Below, piece by piece: positions 33,038 through 41,162 of a stretch of DNA of 41,809 nt. A program made the translations under genes and the position numbers. The stretch covers positions 1 through 41,809 of the forward strand of contig ONQP01000010.1 in the NCBI GenBank assembly GCA_900319975.1, read 5' to 3'. The stretch's first letter is position 1; each line of letters begins with the position of its first letter. The DNA comes from an uncultured Bacteroidales bacterium. Its GTDB lineage: Bacteria > Bacteroidota > Bacteroidia > Bacteroidales > UBA932. A model generated the notes under the pieces. It was not told the DNA's origin, made no database searches, and was given only the letters and a program-made list of their open reading frames with translations.

Positions 33038-34222
33038 TCATGCGCGGGCAAGTCTGTAGATGGCTTCCATGTCCTCACGGGCGAGCTTCTTGAAGCTGCC
33101 GACCGTGTGCGTGCCGTCGTGGCTGCACTTGCGGGCCATCTCGCGGATCTCGTCGTCCGTGATGTCGCGGCCCAGCAGCTCGCGGATGCGCGTAGGCATC
33201 CCGATGGCGTGGTAGAAGCGCTCGACGGCCTCGATGCCCTTGAGCGCCGTGCCCTCCGGGTCGTTGTAGTCGTTGGGAACGTCCCAGACGTTGACGGCGA
33301 ACTGCACGAAACGCTTGATGTCCTCCTTCATCACATAGCGCGCCCAGCTCGGCCAGACGGCCGCCAGGCCCGCGCCGTGCGTGACGTCGAACATCGCGCT
33401 CAGCTCGTGCTCCAGGTCGTGCGTGGCCCAGTCGTCCTGCACGCCGCAGCCGGTCAGGCCGTTGTGCGCGACGCTGCCGCCCCACATGATCTGGGCACGG
33501 TTGCGGTAGTCCTCGGGATCCTTGAGCACCGCGAAGACGCATTCCTTCATCGTGCGCAGCACGGCTTCGGCCAGCGCGTCCGTGAAGGTCATGTCGGTAT
33601 CATGTGTGAAGTAACGCTCCATCGTGTGCATCATCATGTCCGTGACGCCGGCGGCCGTCTGGTACGGCGGCAGCGTGAAGGTGCGGCGGGGATTCATGAT
33701 GGCGAACTTGGGGCGGGAGATGTCGTTGGAATAGCCGACCTTGATGTCCCCGTCCTCGTTGGTGATGACGCTCGCCTCGCTCATCTCGCTGCCTGCGGCA
33801 GGGATGGTCAGCACGCTCGCGACGGGCAGGCAGACCGTGGCCTCGGCCTTGCCGGAGTAGAAATCCCACACTTCCCCGTCGTACGGGACGCCATAGGCGA
33901 TGGCCTTGGCGGAGTCGATCACGCTGCCGCCGCCCACGGCCAGCAGGAAATCGATGCCCTCCTTGCGGCAGAGGGCGATGCCCTCGTGCACCTTGGACAG
34001 GCGCGGATTGGGGACGACGCCGCCCAGCAGGAAGACCTCCAGGCCGCCTTCGCGGAGCAGGTTGCAGATCTTGTCCAGGAGTCCGGACTTGATGGCGCTC
34101 TTGCCGCCATAGTGCACCAGAACCTTGTGTCCGCCGTATTTCTTGACGAGTCCGGCGACTTTCTCCTCGGAGTGTTCTCCGAACACGACCTGCGTCGGAG
34201 CGTAGTAGTTAAAATCTCTCAT
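33038..34222 (-). CDS. iron-containing alcohol dehydrogenase (BdhA/YqhD type)
   Basis: A 394-residue NAD(P)H-dependent dehydrogenase of the group III family. The nucleotide loop is 'VGGGSVIDSAKAIA' (97-106). Metal ligands appear in the standard order: Asp195 and His199 in 'AAGVTDMMMHTMERY', His268 in 'DDWATHDLEHEL', His282 in 'DVTHGAGLA'. The 'QDDWATH' context matches the YqhD/BdhA branch, which reduces aldehydes to alcohols using NADPH. Possible roles are fermentation or aldehyde detoxification. Monocistronic and divergent from the TPR-LuxR gene. Confidence 0.92.
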   Translation of the reverse strand: MRDFNYYAPTQVVFGEHSEEKVAGLVKKYGGHKVLVHYGGKSAIKSGLLDKICNLLREGGLEVFLLGGVVPNPRLSKVHEGIALCRKEGIDFLLAVGGGSVIDSAKAIAYGVPYDGEVWDFYSGKAEATVCLPVASVLTIPAAGSEMSEASVITNEDGDIKVGYSNDISRPKFAIMNPRRTFTLPPYQTAAGVTDMMMHTMERYFTHDTDMTFTDALAEAVLRTMKECVFAVLKDPEDYRNRAQIMWGGSVAHNGLTGCGVQDDWATHDLEHELSAMFDVTHGAGLAAVWPSWARYVMKEDIKRFVQFAVNVWDVPNDYNDPEGTALKGIEAVERFYHAIGMPTRIRELLGRDITDDEIREMARKCSHDGTHTVGSFKKLAREDMEAIYRLARA

Positions 34223-34290
34223 GGATCCTTTTGCTAACGGGTTTACCTTTGCAAATTAGCAATCTTTTTTCGTTTTGTAAGTGTTTTTCC

Positions 34291-34298
34291 TAAATTTG
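34291..34298 (+). promoter_or_regulatory. -7 box (TAAATTTG) of the TPR-LuxR gene
   Basis: An exact match ending 6 bases before the ATG at 34305. A second box, TACCTTTG, lies at 34244-34251 and would give a conventional leader; either or both could be used. Confidence 0.4.
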
Positions 34299-34304
34299 TG
34301 TACC

Positions 34305-35498
34305 ATGAGACGCGCCCTTTTCCTCCTCATCCTGCTGATTCCCTGCCTCGCCTGGGGCTACCAGGACCATCGCGGCCGCAACCTCGATTCGCTCGAACGG
34401 GTGGCGGCGCGCTATACGCCCGACCGCCTCGCGACTGCCTCCGCCGAGGAGAAGGAAGCCTATGCCCGGCTCTGCCGGGAGCTCGCCTGGGGTCTCATCA
34501 ACCTGGACGGTCCCAAGACAGTGTATTATGCCCGCCAGGCCATCCAGGCCGCCCGGGCGGACGATTTCGACACGGTCTACGACATGTCCATCCTGATCGG
34601 CCAGTGCTATTGGAGCCAGGAGCGCTACGACAGCGCGCGGGTGCACTATATGCGCGCGCAGGACAGCATGCTGGCGCTCGAGGCGCAGGGCGACACGCTC
34701 GACCTGGATTCGCGCAAAGCGCGCCTCTGGGGCACGCTGGGCAATTTCTACGCGATGCAGGACTCGCTGGACCAGTGTATGTTCTATTATGGCAAGGCCG
34801 GCGAGATCTTCGAGCGTCAGGGCTGGCTGGAGGACTGCTCCACCCTGTACCGCAATATGGGCGAGATCTACCTCGACGGTGGCGAGATGCGCAAATCCCG
34901 CCAGGCTTACGACAAGTCGCTGGACCTGGCGCGGCGCTCCGGCGACTCGCTGATGATCGCCGGCACGCTGTCCGGCCTGGGCCGCTGGTACCGCGAGAAC
35001 GGCCAGACGCGCAAGGCCCTGAAATGCCTCACGGAGGCGGACGAATACTTTAGCGACCACCCCCGCGAGGAATCGGTCGGCCGCGCGGACACGCTGGCAT
35101 TGATGAGCGAAAGCTACCGCCTGATGTCGCGCAACAGCCGCCTGCTGGCCATCGGCCTGGCGGCCCTCCTGCTGCTGGGCGTCAGCGCGCTCCTGGTCTA
35201 TCTGCGCCTGCGCAAGACGCGCCAGGACCTGACGGAGACCGCCGCCGTGCTCGACGAGACGATCGAAGAGATGCGGCCCGCGCCGGGCCGCAAAGAAGAC
35301 GACATCCAGCTCACGCAGCGCGAGAAGGACATCATCCGCCTGCTGATGGGCGGCAAGAGCACCAAGCAGATCGCCGACGAGCTCTGTCTGGGCTACGAGA
35401 CCGTCCTATGGTATCGCAAACGCCTCCACGCCAAGCTCGACGTGCATTCTGCACCGGAGCTTGTCGCAGAGGCTGTCAAGCGTCATTTACTGGACTAG
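34305..35498 (+). CDS. membrane-anchored TPR protein with LuxR-type HTH
   Basis: From the ATG at 34305 the product has 397 residues and a signal sequence ('FLLILLIPCLAWG'). A periplasmic array of about five TPR-like helical hairpins (40-270) contains 'LWGTLGNFYAMQDSLDQCMFYYGKAG' and 'YRNMGEIYLDGGEMRKSRQAYDKSL'. A single membrane helix (about 282-305, 'LLAIGLAALLLLGVSALLVYL') follows, then a cytoplasmic linker and a GerE/LuxR helix-turn-helix near 335-390 ('LTQREKDIIRLLMGGKSTKQIADELCLGYETVLWYRKRLHAKLDV'). This is a one-component transmembrane regulator layout common in Bacteroidota. It shares the ETVLWYRKRLH recognition region with the small LuxR protein at 37827-38045. Confidence 0.88.
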   Translation: MRRALFLLILLIPCLAWGYQDHRGRNLDSLERVAARYTPDRLATASAEEKEAYARLCRELAWGLINLDGPKTVYYARQAIQAARADDFDTVYDMSILIGQCYWSQERYDSARVHYMRAQDSMLALEAQGDTLDLDSRKARLWGTLGNFYAMQDSLDQCMFYYGKAGEIFERQGWLEDCSTLYRNMGEIYLDGGEMRKSRQAYDKSLDLARRSGDSLMIAGTLSGLGRWYRENGQTRKALKCLTEADEYFSDHPREESVGRADTLALMSESYRLMSRNSRLLAIGLAALLLLGVSALLVYLRLRKTRQDLTETAAVLDETIEEMRPAPGRKEDDIQLTQREKDIIRLLMGGKSTKQIADELCLGYETVLWYRKRLHAKLDVHSAPELVAEAVKRHLLD

Positions 35499-36511
35499 AA
35501 GCTCTCGGGGCGCGTCTCTGCGTCCCAGGCGTGGTAGTCCAGATCCATATCGATTACCGAGAAGCCTGAGCCGTCGGCGTCGATGCGCTGGAGCGCGAGG
35601 CCCGTCGCCGGGTCGATCCACCAGCACGAATCCCCCAGTCCGTACACACCCTGTCCCCGGAAGTCGAAGACCCAGCAGTCGATGCCGCAAAGTCTTTCCT
35701 CCCCCTGGTAGAAACGCTCCAGGAAGGACTGCGGCCGGCCCAGTTGCGTCATCCGCTGCAGGACGATTCCCCGTTCGAATTCGTCGTCATTCCCCTGATA
35801 GACCCAGCCGAAGTCCAGCAGCGGCATACAGTAGCCGTGCATCGTGGTCGAAGCCGGGTCGGGCGCGAACTCATCGAACCAGTTGCGGGCTTCATCCTCA
35901 TTCTCCGGCGCGACCGGGTTGCCGTCGGCATAATAGAAACGGTAGTTGCCTTCGCCGTCCAGGCCGCCGGAGTAGCCGAACTGCTTGTCGTAGTCGTACA
36001 GCTCGGACACGTCGAGCGGCGTGCCCTCCTCTTCGTCGACGCTGAAGGTGGACGCGTAGACTACATGCCCGATCCGGGCGACATAGCGGAGCATGTCGGC
36101 CTTGCCGGACGAGAAATCATAATAGACGATGCGGAAGTGGTCCTCGGGGACGCGCAGTTCATACGGACCACCCCATTTCGGCTTGTCCGCCGCGGCGGGC
36201 TTATTGTAGGAGAACGTATTCTGCAGCACGTGGATGCGCATCGGCAGCGATTCGCCGCCACGCAGGGCGATGCGGGCGGTGGCCTCGCCGGCCTTCAGGC
36301 CGCGCAGGATGACCAGCGCCCCGACCCGCTGCAGCTCGACGCAGTCGGCGCCCGACTCCAGCGTGGCGCCCGTCATCAGCGCGCGGGCAGGAAAAAACTT
36401 GAGCGTCTGTCCCTCCGCGAGGGTCACGTCACGCTCGCCCGCGCCCGACGCCGCGAAGGCGCCGAGCACGGCAAGCAGCAGAGAAAAGAGGATCTTTCTC
36501 ATGGAGATCAT
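35495..36511 (-). CDS. exported unknown protein downstream of the OmpA gene
   Basis: 338 residues from the ATG at 36511, whose ATGA overlaps the ompA-like stop; a second start at 36502 is possible. A signal peptide ('ILFSLLLAVLGAFAASG') is followed by an Ig/BACON-like strand-rich module (about 25-95, 'LKAGEATARIALRGGESLPMRIHVL'). A larger domain follows with Trp/Tyr/Asp-rich strands ('DSCWWIDPATGLALQRIDADGSGFSVIDMDLDYHAWD'), recalling LolA/DUF-type beta sheets that report a residue-by-residue model. No catalytic motif is recognised. It is the last gene of the LuxR / OmpA transcript and overlaps the TPR-LuxR end by 4 bases. Confidence 0.65.
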   Translation of the reverse strand: MISMRKILFSLLLAVLGAFAASGAGERDVTLAEGQTLKFFPARALMTGATLESGADCVELQRVGALVILRGLKAGEATARIALRGGESLPMRIHVLQNTFSYNKPAAADKPKWGGPYELRVPEDHFRIVYYDFSSGKADMLRYVARIGHVVYASTFSVDEEEGTPLDVSELYDYDKQFGYSGGLDGEGNYRFYYADGNPVAPENEDEARNWFDEFAPDPASTTMHGYCMPLLDFGWVYQGNDDEFERGIVLQRMTQLGRPQSFLERFYQGEERLCGIDCWVFDFRGQGVYGLGDSCWWIDPATGLALQRIDADGSGFSVIDMDLDYHAWDAETRPESF

Positions 36512-37803
36512 TTCTTGATGAATTCGACACGGCGGTTCTGGGCGCGGCCTTCTTCCGTGCCGTTGTCGGCGACGGGCTCATGGCTGCCCTTGCCCACGGG
36601 ACGCAGGTTGAACGGATCCACGCCCTGCTCTTCGAGCGCCTTGACCACGGCCTCGGCGCGCTGCTGGCTGAGCGGGTCGTTGATCTTGTCGGAGCCCTGG
36701 CTGTCGGTGTGGCCCTGGACCTCGAAACGGGCGGTCGGGTTCGCCTTCATATATTCGGCAACTCGCTGGATCTCCTCCATCGATTCGGGCTTGAGCGTGG
36801 CCTTGCCGGTCTCGAAGAGGATGTTGTTCGTCACGAACTTGCCGGTCTCGGCGATGGCCTTCTCGACGGCCGCCGCAGCTTCGGACAGGTCGGTGGTCTT
36901 GCGCTCATACAGGTCGACGGCACCCGCCGCAAGCACGACATTGGCGACTCCCCGGTAGGCGTAGTCGCCGACGTCACCGATCACGAAACGGCACGGGGCA
37001 GCCACGTTCGGGAAGTTCACGATGCGGACGCCATTGATATAATACTTGAATGCGCGCTTGTTGAACGAGATCGCAAAATGGTTCCAGGCCCTGTCCTTGA
37101 TGATATCCTGGATGGAGTCCCAGCCATAGCTGACATCCACGGACCCGGCGCCGTCCGGCTTGTCGCACTCCACGTAGCCGAAGGCGTCGCCGCCATCGCG
37201 GAACGAGAACCTCACCGTGCCGACCCGCGCATTGGATGCGTCAAAGAACATCATCTGGAGTTCGTGCTGGCCCAGGCCGTAGTTCTCCGCGTCGAACTGG
37301 CAATATACGTCCCATTCGAGCGTGAACACGTCGGGCAGATACGACTTCATGTCCGTCATCAGCGGCTGCAGGGTATTGCTCCCTTCCGTGAAGTTCATGT
37401 ACTTCTTGCCGTTGATGATGGCCGTCTCGGCGGAGCCTTCGCTCTCGATGTCCCACTTGGACGGGAATTCGCCCACCTGCTCGTTCGCGAAGTCATCCTC
37501 GAAGAGGATCACGCTTCCCCGCACGAAATCGCTCTTCACGTTCTGGGCCTGGGCGCCGGGAGCGGTTTCGGTCGCGGCCGCGGCCTCTGCCGCAGCGGCC
37601 TCTTCCTTCTTGTTTTTGTCCTTGTTCTTTTTCTTGCCGACCTTGCCGTCCAGGACGTCGTTGACGCCCTGCTCGACCTTGTTGCCGATATTCTGCTCGG
37701 CGGCATTCTTGGCGCGGTTGGCCAGTCTTTCGAGGAGATTCTGCGCGGAGACCGGCGCGCTGGCGAGCGCGATCAGGGTCATCAGTAAAACGATCTTTTT
37801 CAT
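36508..37803 (-). CDS. OmpA-family protein with LamG-like domain
   Basis: 431 residues with signal peptide ('LMTLIALASAPVSA'). A Lys/Ala-rich coiled linker ('GKKKNKDKNKKEEAAAAEAAAATE') spans 55-80. A LamG/concanavalin-like sandwich occupies about 92-295 ('AWNHFAISFNKRAFKYYINGVRI'). A C-terminal OmpA peptidoglycan-binding domain lies at about 325-431 ('NILFETGKATLKPESMEEI', 'EVQGHTDSQGS', 'LSQQRAEAVVKAL', 'NRRVEF'). The Asp and Arg that bind diaminopimelate are present. No outer-membrane barrel is present, so it is probably a periplasmic wall-binding protein. Confidence 0.88.
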   Translation of the reverse strand: MKKIVLLMTLIALASAPVSAQNLLERLANRAKNAAEQNIGNKVEQGVNDVLDGKVGKKKNKDKNKKEEAAAAEAAAATETAPGAQAQNVKSDFVRGSVILFEDDFANEQVGEFPSKWDIESEGSAETAIINGKKYMNFTEGSNTLQPLMTDMKSYLPDVFTLEWDVYCQFDAENYGLGQHELQMMFFDASNARVGTVRFSFRDGGDAFGYVECDKPDGAGSVDVSYGWDSIQDIIKDRAWNHFAISFNKRAFKYYINGVRIVNFPNVAAPCRFVIGDVGDYAYRGVANVVLAAGAVDLYERKTTDLSEAAAAVEKAIAETGKFVTNNILFETGKATLKPESMEEIQRVAEYMKANPTARFEVQGHTDSQGSDKINDPLSQQRAEAVVKALEEQGVDPFNLRPVGKGSHEPVADNGTEEGRAQNRRVEFIKK

Positions 37804-37826
37804 TTTCGTGTGTTTGTTTATTATGG

Positions 37827-38045
37827 TTATATCAAATTCATTCGGGAAGCCTTGAGGACCAGCGCCACGGCGGTGGTGACGTCAAACTTCCGGTGGAGGC
37901 GTTTCCGGTACCAAAGGACGGTTTCCGGACTGAGGTGTAGCGATTCTGCAATGTCATTGGTCGTCTGTCCCAGCGCGAGCTGTTGGAGCACATCCCGCTC
38001 GCGCCTGGTCAAGGACACACTGTCGGGTGTTACGGGCTTATCCAT
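37827..38045 (-). CDS. small stand-alone LuxR-type HTH protein
   Basis: 72 residues from the ATG at 38045, essentially only a GerE helix-turn-helix ('LTRRERDVLQQLALGQTTNDIAESLHLSPETVLWYRKRLHRKFDVTTAVALVLKA'). An open frame extends upstream to 38171, but it crosses the terminator of the next gene and encodes no domain, so the short form is preferred. It lacks any receiver or sensor domain. It is 23 bases upstream of the OmpA-like gene on the same strand and may control that operon or itself; that is inference. The recognition helix is nearly that of the TPR-LuxR protein. Confidence 0.75.
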   Translation of the reverse strand: MDKPVTPDSVSLTRRERDVLQQLALGQTTNDIAESLHLSPETVLWYRKRLHRKFDVTTAVALVLKASRMNLI

Positions 38046-38090
38046 TTCAGCATAATTATGTGTATGGCAAACATCGGCAAAAATCCGGTC

Positions 38091-38117
38091 AAAAAAACCC
38101 CATAATCTTGGGGTTTT
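38091..38117 (-). terminator. terminator of the DUF4890 gene
   Basis: AAAACCCC (38094-38101) and GGGGTTTT (38110-38117) pair over 8 bp around an 8-base loop, with seven Ts following on the minus strand. Confidence 0.75.
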
Positions 38118-38201
38118 GGGGTGAAAATCTTTGATCATCTGGAAAAAGAAAGACGGCGCGCATCGCTGCACGCCGTCTCATCAGACTCAGGCTGTCCGGG
38201 A

Positions 38202-38771
38202 TCAGAACCCGCCGGGGAAACCGCCACCGGGGAAGCCGCCGCCCGGACCGCCGGGGAATCCGCCACCCGGGAAGCCGCCGCCCATCGGGGCGCCACCCAT
38301 GGCGTTCTGCTGCATGCGCTGCATTTCCTGCTCGCGCTTGCGCTGATCCTTGCGGTAGGCCTTGAACTGGTCCTTGGTCAGGATCTCCTTGAGGGCCTTG
38401 TCATACTCCTTCTGCGCTTTCTGCATCTGCTGCATGCGCTCCTGCATGTCCGCCATCATGTCCTGCATCTTGCCGAAGAACTCCTGGCGCTCGGCTTCCG
38501 TCATGCTGCGGAAGTCCTTCTGCTCGCCCATCGGTTCCGGGCGGAAATCCAGCTTGCCGTCGAACTGCTTGTTGAGTTCGAGCACGGCAGCCTTCTGTCC
38601 TTCGGTGAGGCCATATTTCTCGGCCATGTCAGCCGTCTTCTCCTCCGGATTGAGGATCTTCGGCATTTCGGGGAGTTTTCCGGCCCCTTCGGGGGCCTGG
38701 GGGGCTTGAGCCGACAGGCTCGCAGCACCGGCCAGCAGGCCGGCAACTGCCAAAAGAAGAATTCTCTTCAT
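38202..38771 (-). CDS. DUF4890 / Spy-like periplasmic protein with Gly-rich tail
   Basis: 189 residues with signal peptide ('LLLAVAGLLAGAASLSA'). The body is helical with two LTxxQ-type motifs, 'LTEGQKAAVLELN' near 55 and 'EYDKALKEILTKDQFKAYRKDQ' near 120, separated by a Met/Gln-rich coiled coil ('MQDMMADMQERMQQMQKAQ'). This fits DUF4890, which resembles the CpxP/Spy chaperone hairpin. The final 30 residues repeat GGGFPGG units. It may bind unfolded or metal-stressed envelope proteins, inferred from Spy. It is monocistronic, with a -7 box and terminator of its own. Confidence 0.83.
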   Translation of the reverse strand: MKRILLLAVAGLLAGAASLSAQAPQAPEGAGKLPEMPKILNPEEKTADMAEKYGLTEGQKAAVLELNKQFDGKLDFRPEPMGEQKDFRSMTEAERQEFFGKMQDMMADMQERMQQMQKAQKEYDKALKEILTKDQFKAYRKDQRKREQEMQRMQQNAMGGAPMGGGFPGGGFPGGPGGGFPGGGFPGGF

Positions 38772-38803
38772 CGTACAATCAGAAATTGTAACGCTCCAAA
38801 AGT

Positions 38804-38811
38804 CAAAGATA
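38804..38811 (-). promoter_or_regulatory. -7 box (TATCTTTG) of the DUF4890 gene
   Basis: An exact TAnnTTTG match on the minus strand, 32 bases before the ATG. A related TATATTCG at 38824-38831 on the plus strand could serve the divergent gene. Confidence 0.45.
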
Positions 38812-38870
38812 GCAAAAAAAACGTATATTCGTTCTCCGAATCAGCCTTTGGCTAAAGCTTACTCAGATTT

Positions 38871-40436
38871 ATGAAAAATTCCTTAGGTCTCGCCTTGTCG
38901 GCCGTGTCCGTCCTCATTGCCCAGTTGTCTTATTCCCAAGAGTGGCCGGCAGGTTTCTCCGAAACGCAGATCGACAAGAAAGTCTCCGAGTTCCATTGGA
39001 CGGCACCGGACCAGTCCTCCGCCCTGGATCTCTTCCTTACCTTCCAAAATGCCCAGGCCGAAGGCAAGAACGGCCTGATCGCTTCGATCTCCACGATCAA
39101 ATTCCAGCTGGACCCGAATGCCGAGGACAAGCCGGTCAGTTCAGATTACAAGAATCAGCTGCTTGAGGAACGGATCCTGAAGCAGGTTACCTACCGGGAC
39201 TCCGTGGCTGCCGTCGTCACGAAAAACGCAATGGACTGGTATCTGTTCACCTACACCTGGATAGAAAACGGCAAGTGGGTGAATGGCGGCCAGGGAATGG
39301 CCTTCGCCGAGAGCGAAGTCGACAGCCTGCTGACACTGTATCTGCCTGAGCGATACCGGGATCTCGACCGGATCGAGGCCATAGCAGCCGTCCCTTCTGA
39401 CACGAAGCCTTTCGTCGACTTCCTGAAGCAGCAGTCCGATTCGCCCGAACAGTTCCTTCTCAACCAGCTCAAGACGCACAAGCTGGTCATCAACGGAGAG
39501 CTCCACCGGCGCAAAGTGAGCTGGGACATGATGAGACGCCTCGTAGCCCTGGAAGCCTTTCCGGACGTCTGCGGCACCGTTTTCCTCGAGCTGCCTTCCT
39601 GGCATCAGGCCGATATGGACGCGTTCCTGACCTGCCGCGATTTCCGGCCGGAGCTGGTCCTGGACATCTTCCGGGACGAGCAGATCAACGGCTGGTACGA
39701 CAAGGGCGAATTCGATTTCATCTGTGACGTCTGGCACATCAACCGGACGCTTCCGGCCGAAAAGCGCATTTCAATCAGGCTTGCAGATTTCCAGCTTCCG
39801 TTCTCGAGGATCCCCGACGCTGACGCGTGGCTGGCCGCCCAGGCACAGGAGGAACCGCGCAACACCCACATGGCGGATGTCATCGAGCGCTACATAAAGA
39901 GCGGAGCTGACACCAGGAGTTGTCTGTTTGAGGTAGGATTGACCCATGCTTACAATAACGACCGTTTGATCTCACTGGATCGGGAAGCCGGTCCGGTCGC
40001 GGGAGCGCAATTGAAACAAAGGCTGGGCGAGGATGCCGTATTTACGGTCATCCAGCATATCATTTCCGGGGATAATGGAGGTCGGCACAGGTCTCCCGTG
40101 AGAGGAGGCGTATTTGATGACGCCTTCGCCGCCAACGGGAACAAGCCCGTCGGGTTCGTCCTGCGGGACTCCCCTTTCGGGAAAGAGCCTTTTGACGCGA
40201 GCTACGAGCACAAATATCTGGCAGACACCGGTTCCTATGAAGACAATTTTGACGGCTATCTGTTTTTACATCCGCTGGACGACGAGCCGCAGAACGAACC
40301 GCTCTATGCCGTCTTCGACGACGGATTCATCCAGGAAATGAAGCGCAGGGCGAAAGCCTTCGGGATGGAAAACGACATCTGGCATGGATGCAACGCATCC
40401 GAAATGACGAAGGAAGAAGTCCTCAAGCATCTGTAG
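38871..40436 (+). CDS. secreted erythromycin esterase/ChaN-like protein
   Basis: 521 residues with signal peptide ('LALSAVSVLIAQLSYSQ'). The N-terminal ~170 residues resemble a lipoprotein-type sandwich. From about 200 the sequence reads 'HKLVINGELHRRKVSWDMMRRLV...CGTVFLELPSWHQADMDAFL', then 'EVGLTHAYNNDR' and a C-terminal 'DNFDGYLFLHPL'. The G-E-x-H and second E plus later His arrangement resembles the EreA/ChaN/TIKI metal-hydrolase superfamily, which includes erythromycin esterases and haem-binding ChaN. Assignment is moderate and antibiotic resistance should not be inferred. Codon use is visibly less GC-biased than in neighbouring genes. It overlaps the HAD gene end by 14 bases. Confidence 0.6.
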   Translation: MKNSLGLALSAVSVLIAQLSYSQEWPAGFSETQIDKKVSEFHWTAPDQSSALDLFLTFQNAQAEGKNGLIASISTIKFQLDPNAEDKPVSSDYKNQLLEERILKQVTYRDSVAAVVTKNAMDWYLFTYTWIENGKWVNGGQGMAFAESEVDSLLTLYLPERYRDLDRIEAIAAVPSDTKPFVDFLKQQSDSPEQFLLNQLKTHKLVINGELHRRKVSWDMMRRLVALEAFPDVCGTVFLELPSWHQADMDAFLTCRDFRPELVLDIFRDEQINGWYDKGEFDFICDVWHINRTLPAEKRISIRLADFQLPFSRIPDADAWLAAQAQEEPRNTHMADVIERYIKSGADTRSCLFEVGLTHAYNNDRLISLDREAGPVAGAQLKQRLGEDAVFTVIQHIISGDNGGRHRSPVRGGVFDDAFAANGNKPVGFVLRDSPFGKEPFDASYEHKYLADTGSYEDNFDGYLFLHPLDDEPQNEPLYAVFDDGFIQEMKRRAKAFGMENDIWHGCNASEMTKEEVLKHL

Positions 40437-41085
40437 GATCCCGCAGGACCGCCTCCATCTGCGCCGCGTCGGCGAAGACGTAGCGGGGCTGGAGGTTCCG
40501 CGCGCCGCGGCCCTTCCAGTCGGCCAGCGCGAAGTCGCAACCGGCGTCGCGGGCGCACGCGGCATCATGGGCGGTATCGCCGAAATAGATCACCTCCTCC
40601 GGGAGAATCGGCTCTCCAAGCGCCTCGGAAGCCATTTTGATGCAATGCAGCAGCGGCTCCGGGTGCGGCTTGTGGAGGACCGTGTCCTCGCTGCAGACCC
40701 GATGGTCCAGATACGGGACCATCTCGCGCAGATAATCGTCGTAGTCGAACTCCATCCGGTTGCGGGACGTGACCACACCCGTGGCGATGCCGGTCGCCTT
40801 GATGCGGCGCAGCGCCGGCAGCACGCCCGGGAAGGGCTTGATATGGTGCGACAGGCTGATGAAATTCTCCTCCCAGCGCTCCAGGAACTTCTGCCCGTCC
40901 TCATAGCCGTACAGGCTCCCCACCTTGCTGCTGGGGATGCCGTAGGCCTTGTAGGCCTCCTCATAGGGGACCTCCTTCCCTACCAGCTCCCGGATGGTCT
41001 TGACCAGCGACTCCACCCCGGTCCGTTCCGTATCGATCAGCGTGCCGTCTATGTCGAACACCGCCAGTTTGTACATCTTTTCCAT
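40423..41085 (-). CDS. HAD-superfamily phosphatase (phosphoglycolate-phosphatase-like)
   Basis: 220 residues with all four HAD motifs: nucleophile Asp11 and Asp13 in 'FDIDGT', Thr/Ser in 'VVTSRN' near 106, Lys in 'LHKPHPEP' near 140, and 'FGDTAHDAACARDAG' near 170. The helical cap inserted after motif I makes it a class C1 (Gph/PGMB-like) enzyme. Likely substrates are phosphorylated small sugars or phosphoglycolate; the exact one is not readable. The start at 41085 is supported by an AGGAAAG-like site. Confidence 0.9.
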   Translation of the reverse strand: MEKMYKLAVFDIDGTLIDTERTGVESLVKTIRELVGKEVPYEEAYKAYGIPSSKVGSLYGYEDGQKFLERWEENFISLSHHIKPFPGVLPALRRIKATGIATGVVTSRNRMEFDYDDYLREMVPYLDHRVCSEDTVLHKPHPEPLLHCIKMASEALGEPILPEEVIYFGDTAHDAACARDAGCDFALADWKGRGARNLQPRYVFADAAQMEAVLRDPTDA

Positions 41086-41095
41086 ATCTTTCCTG

Positions 41096-41129
41096 CAAAT
41101 CTACGAATTTCCCGCCACCCTCTCGCAAA
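41096..41129 (-). promoter_or_regulatory. promoter of the HAD phosphatase gene
   Basis: TAGATTTG (41096-41103) matches the -7 consensus. A TTTG -33 element (41126-41129) lies 22 bases upstream, making this one of the better-spaced promoters in the window. Confidence 0.5.
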
Positions 41130-41162
41130 AAAGATGTACCTTGGTCTCATAAAACAAAAGCG

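Noticed and set aside
38046..38171. Upstream extension of the small LuxR gene
   Set aside because: It would be translated across the terminator of the neighbouring gene and adds no recognisable domain.
38123..38346. Pro-rich plus-strand frame opposite the Gly-rich tail of the DUF4890 protein
   Set aside because: It is the antisense reading of GGxFPGG codon repeats, with no independent support.
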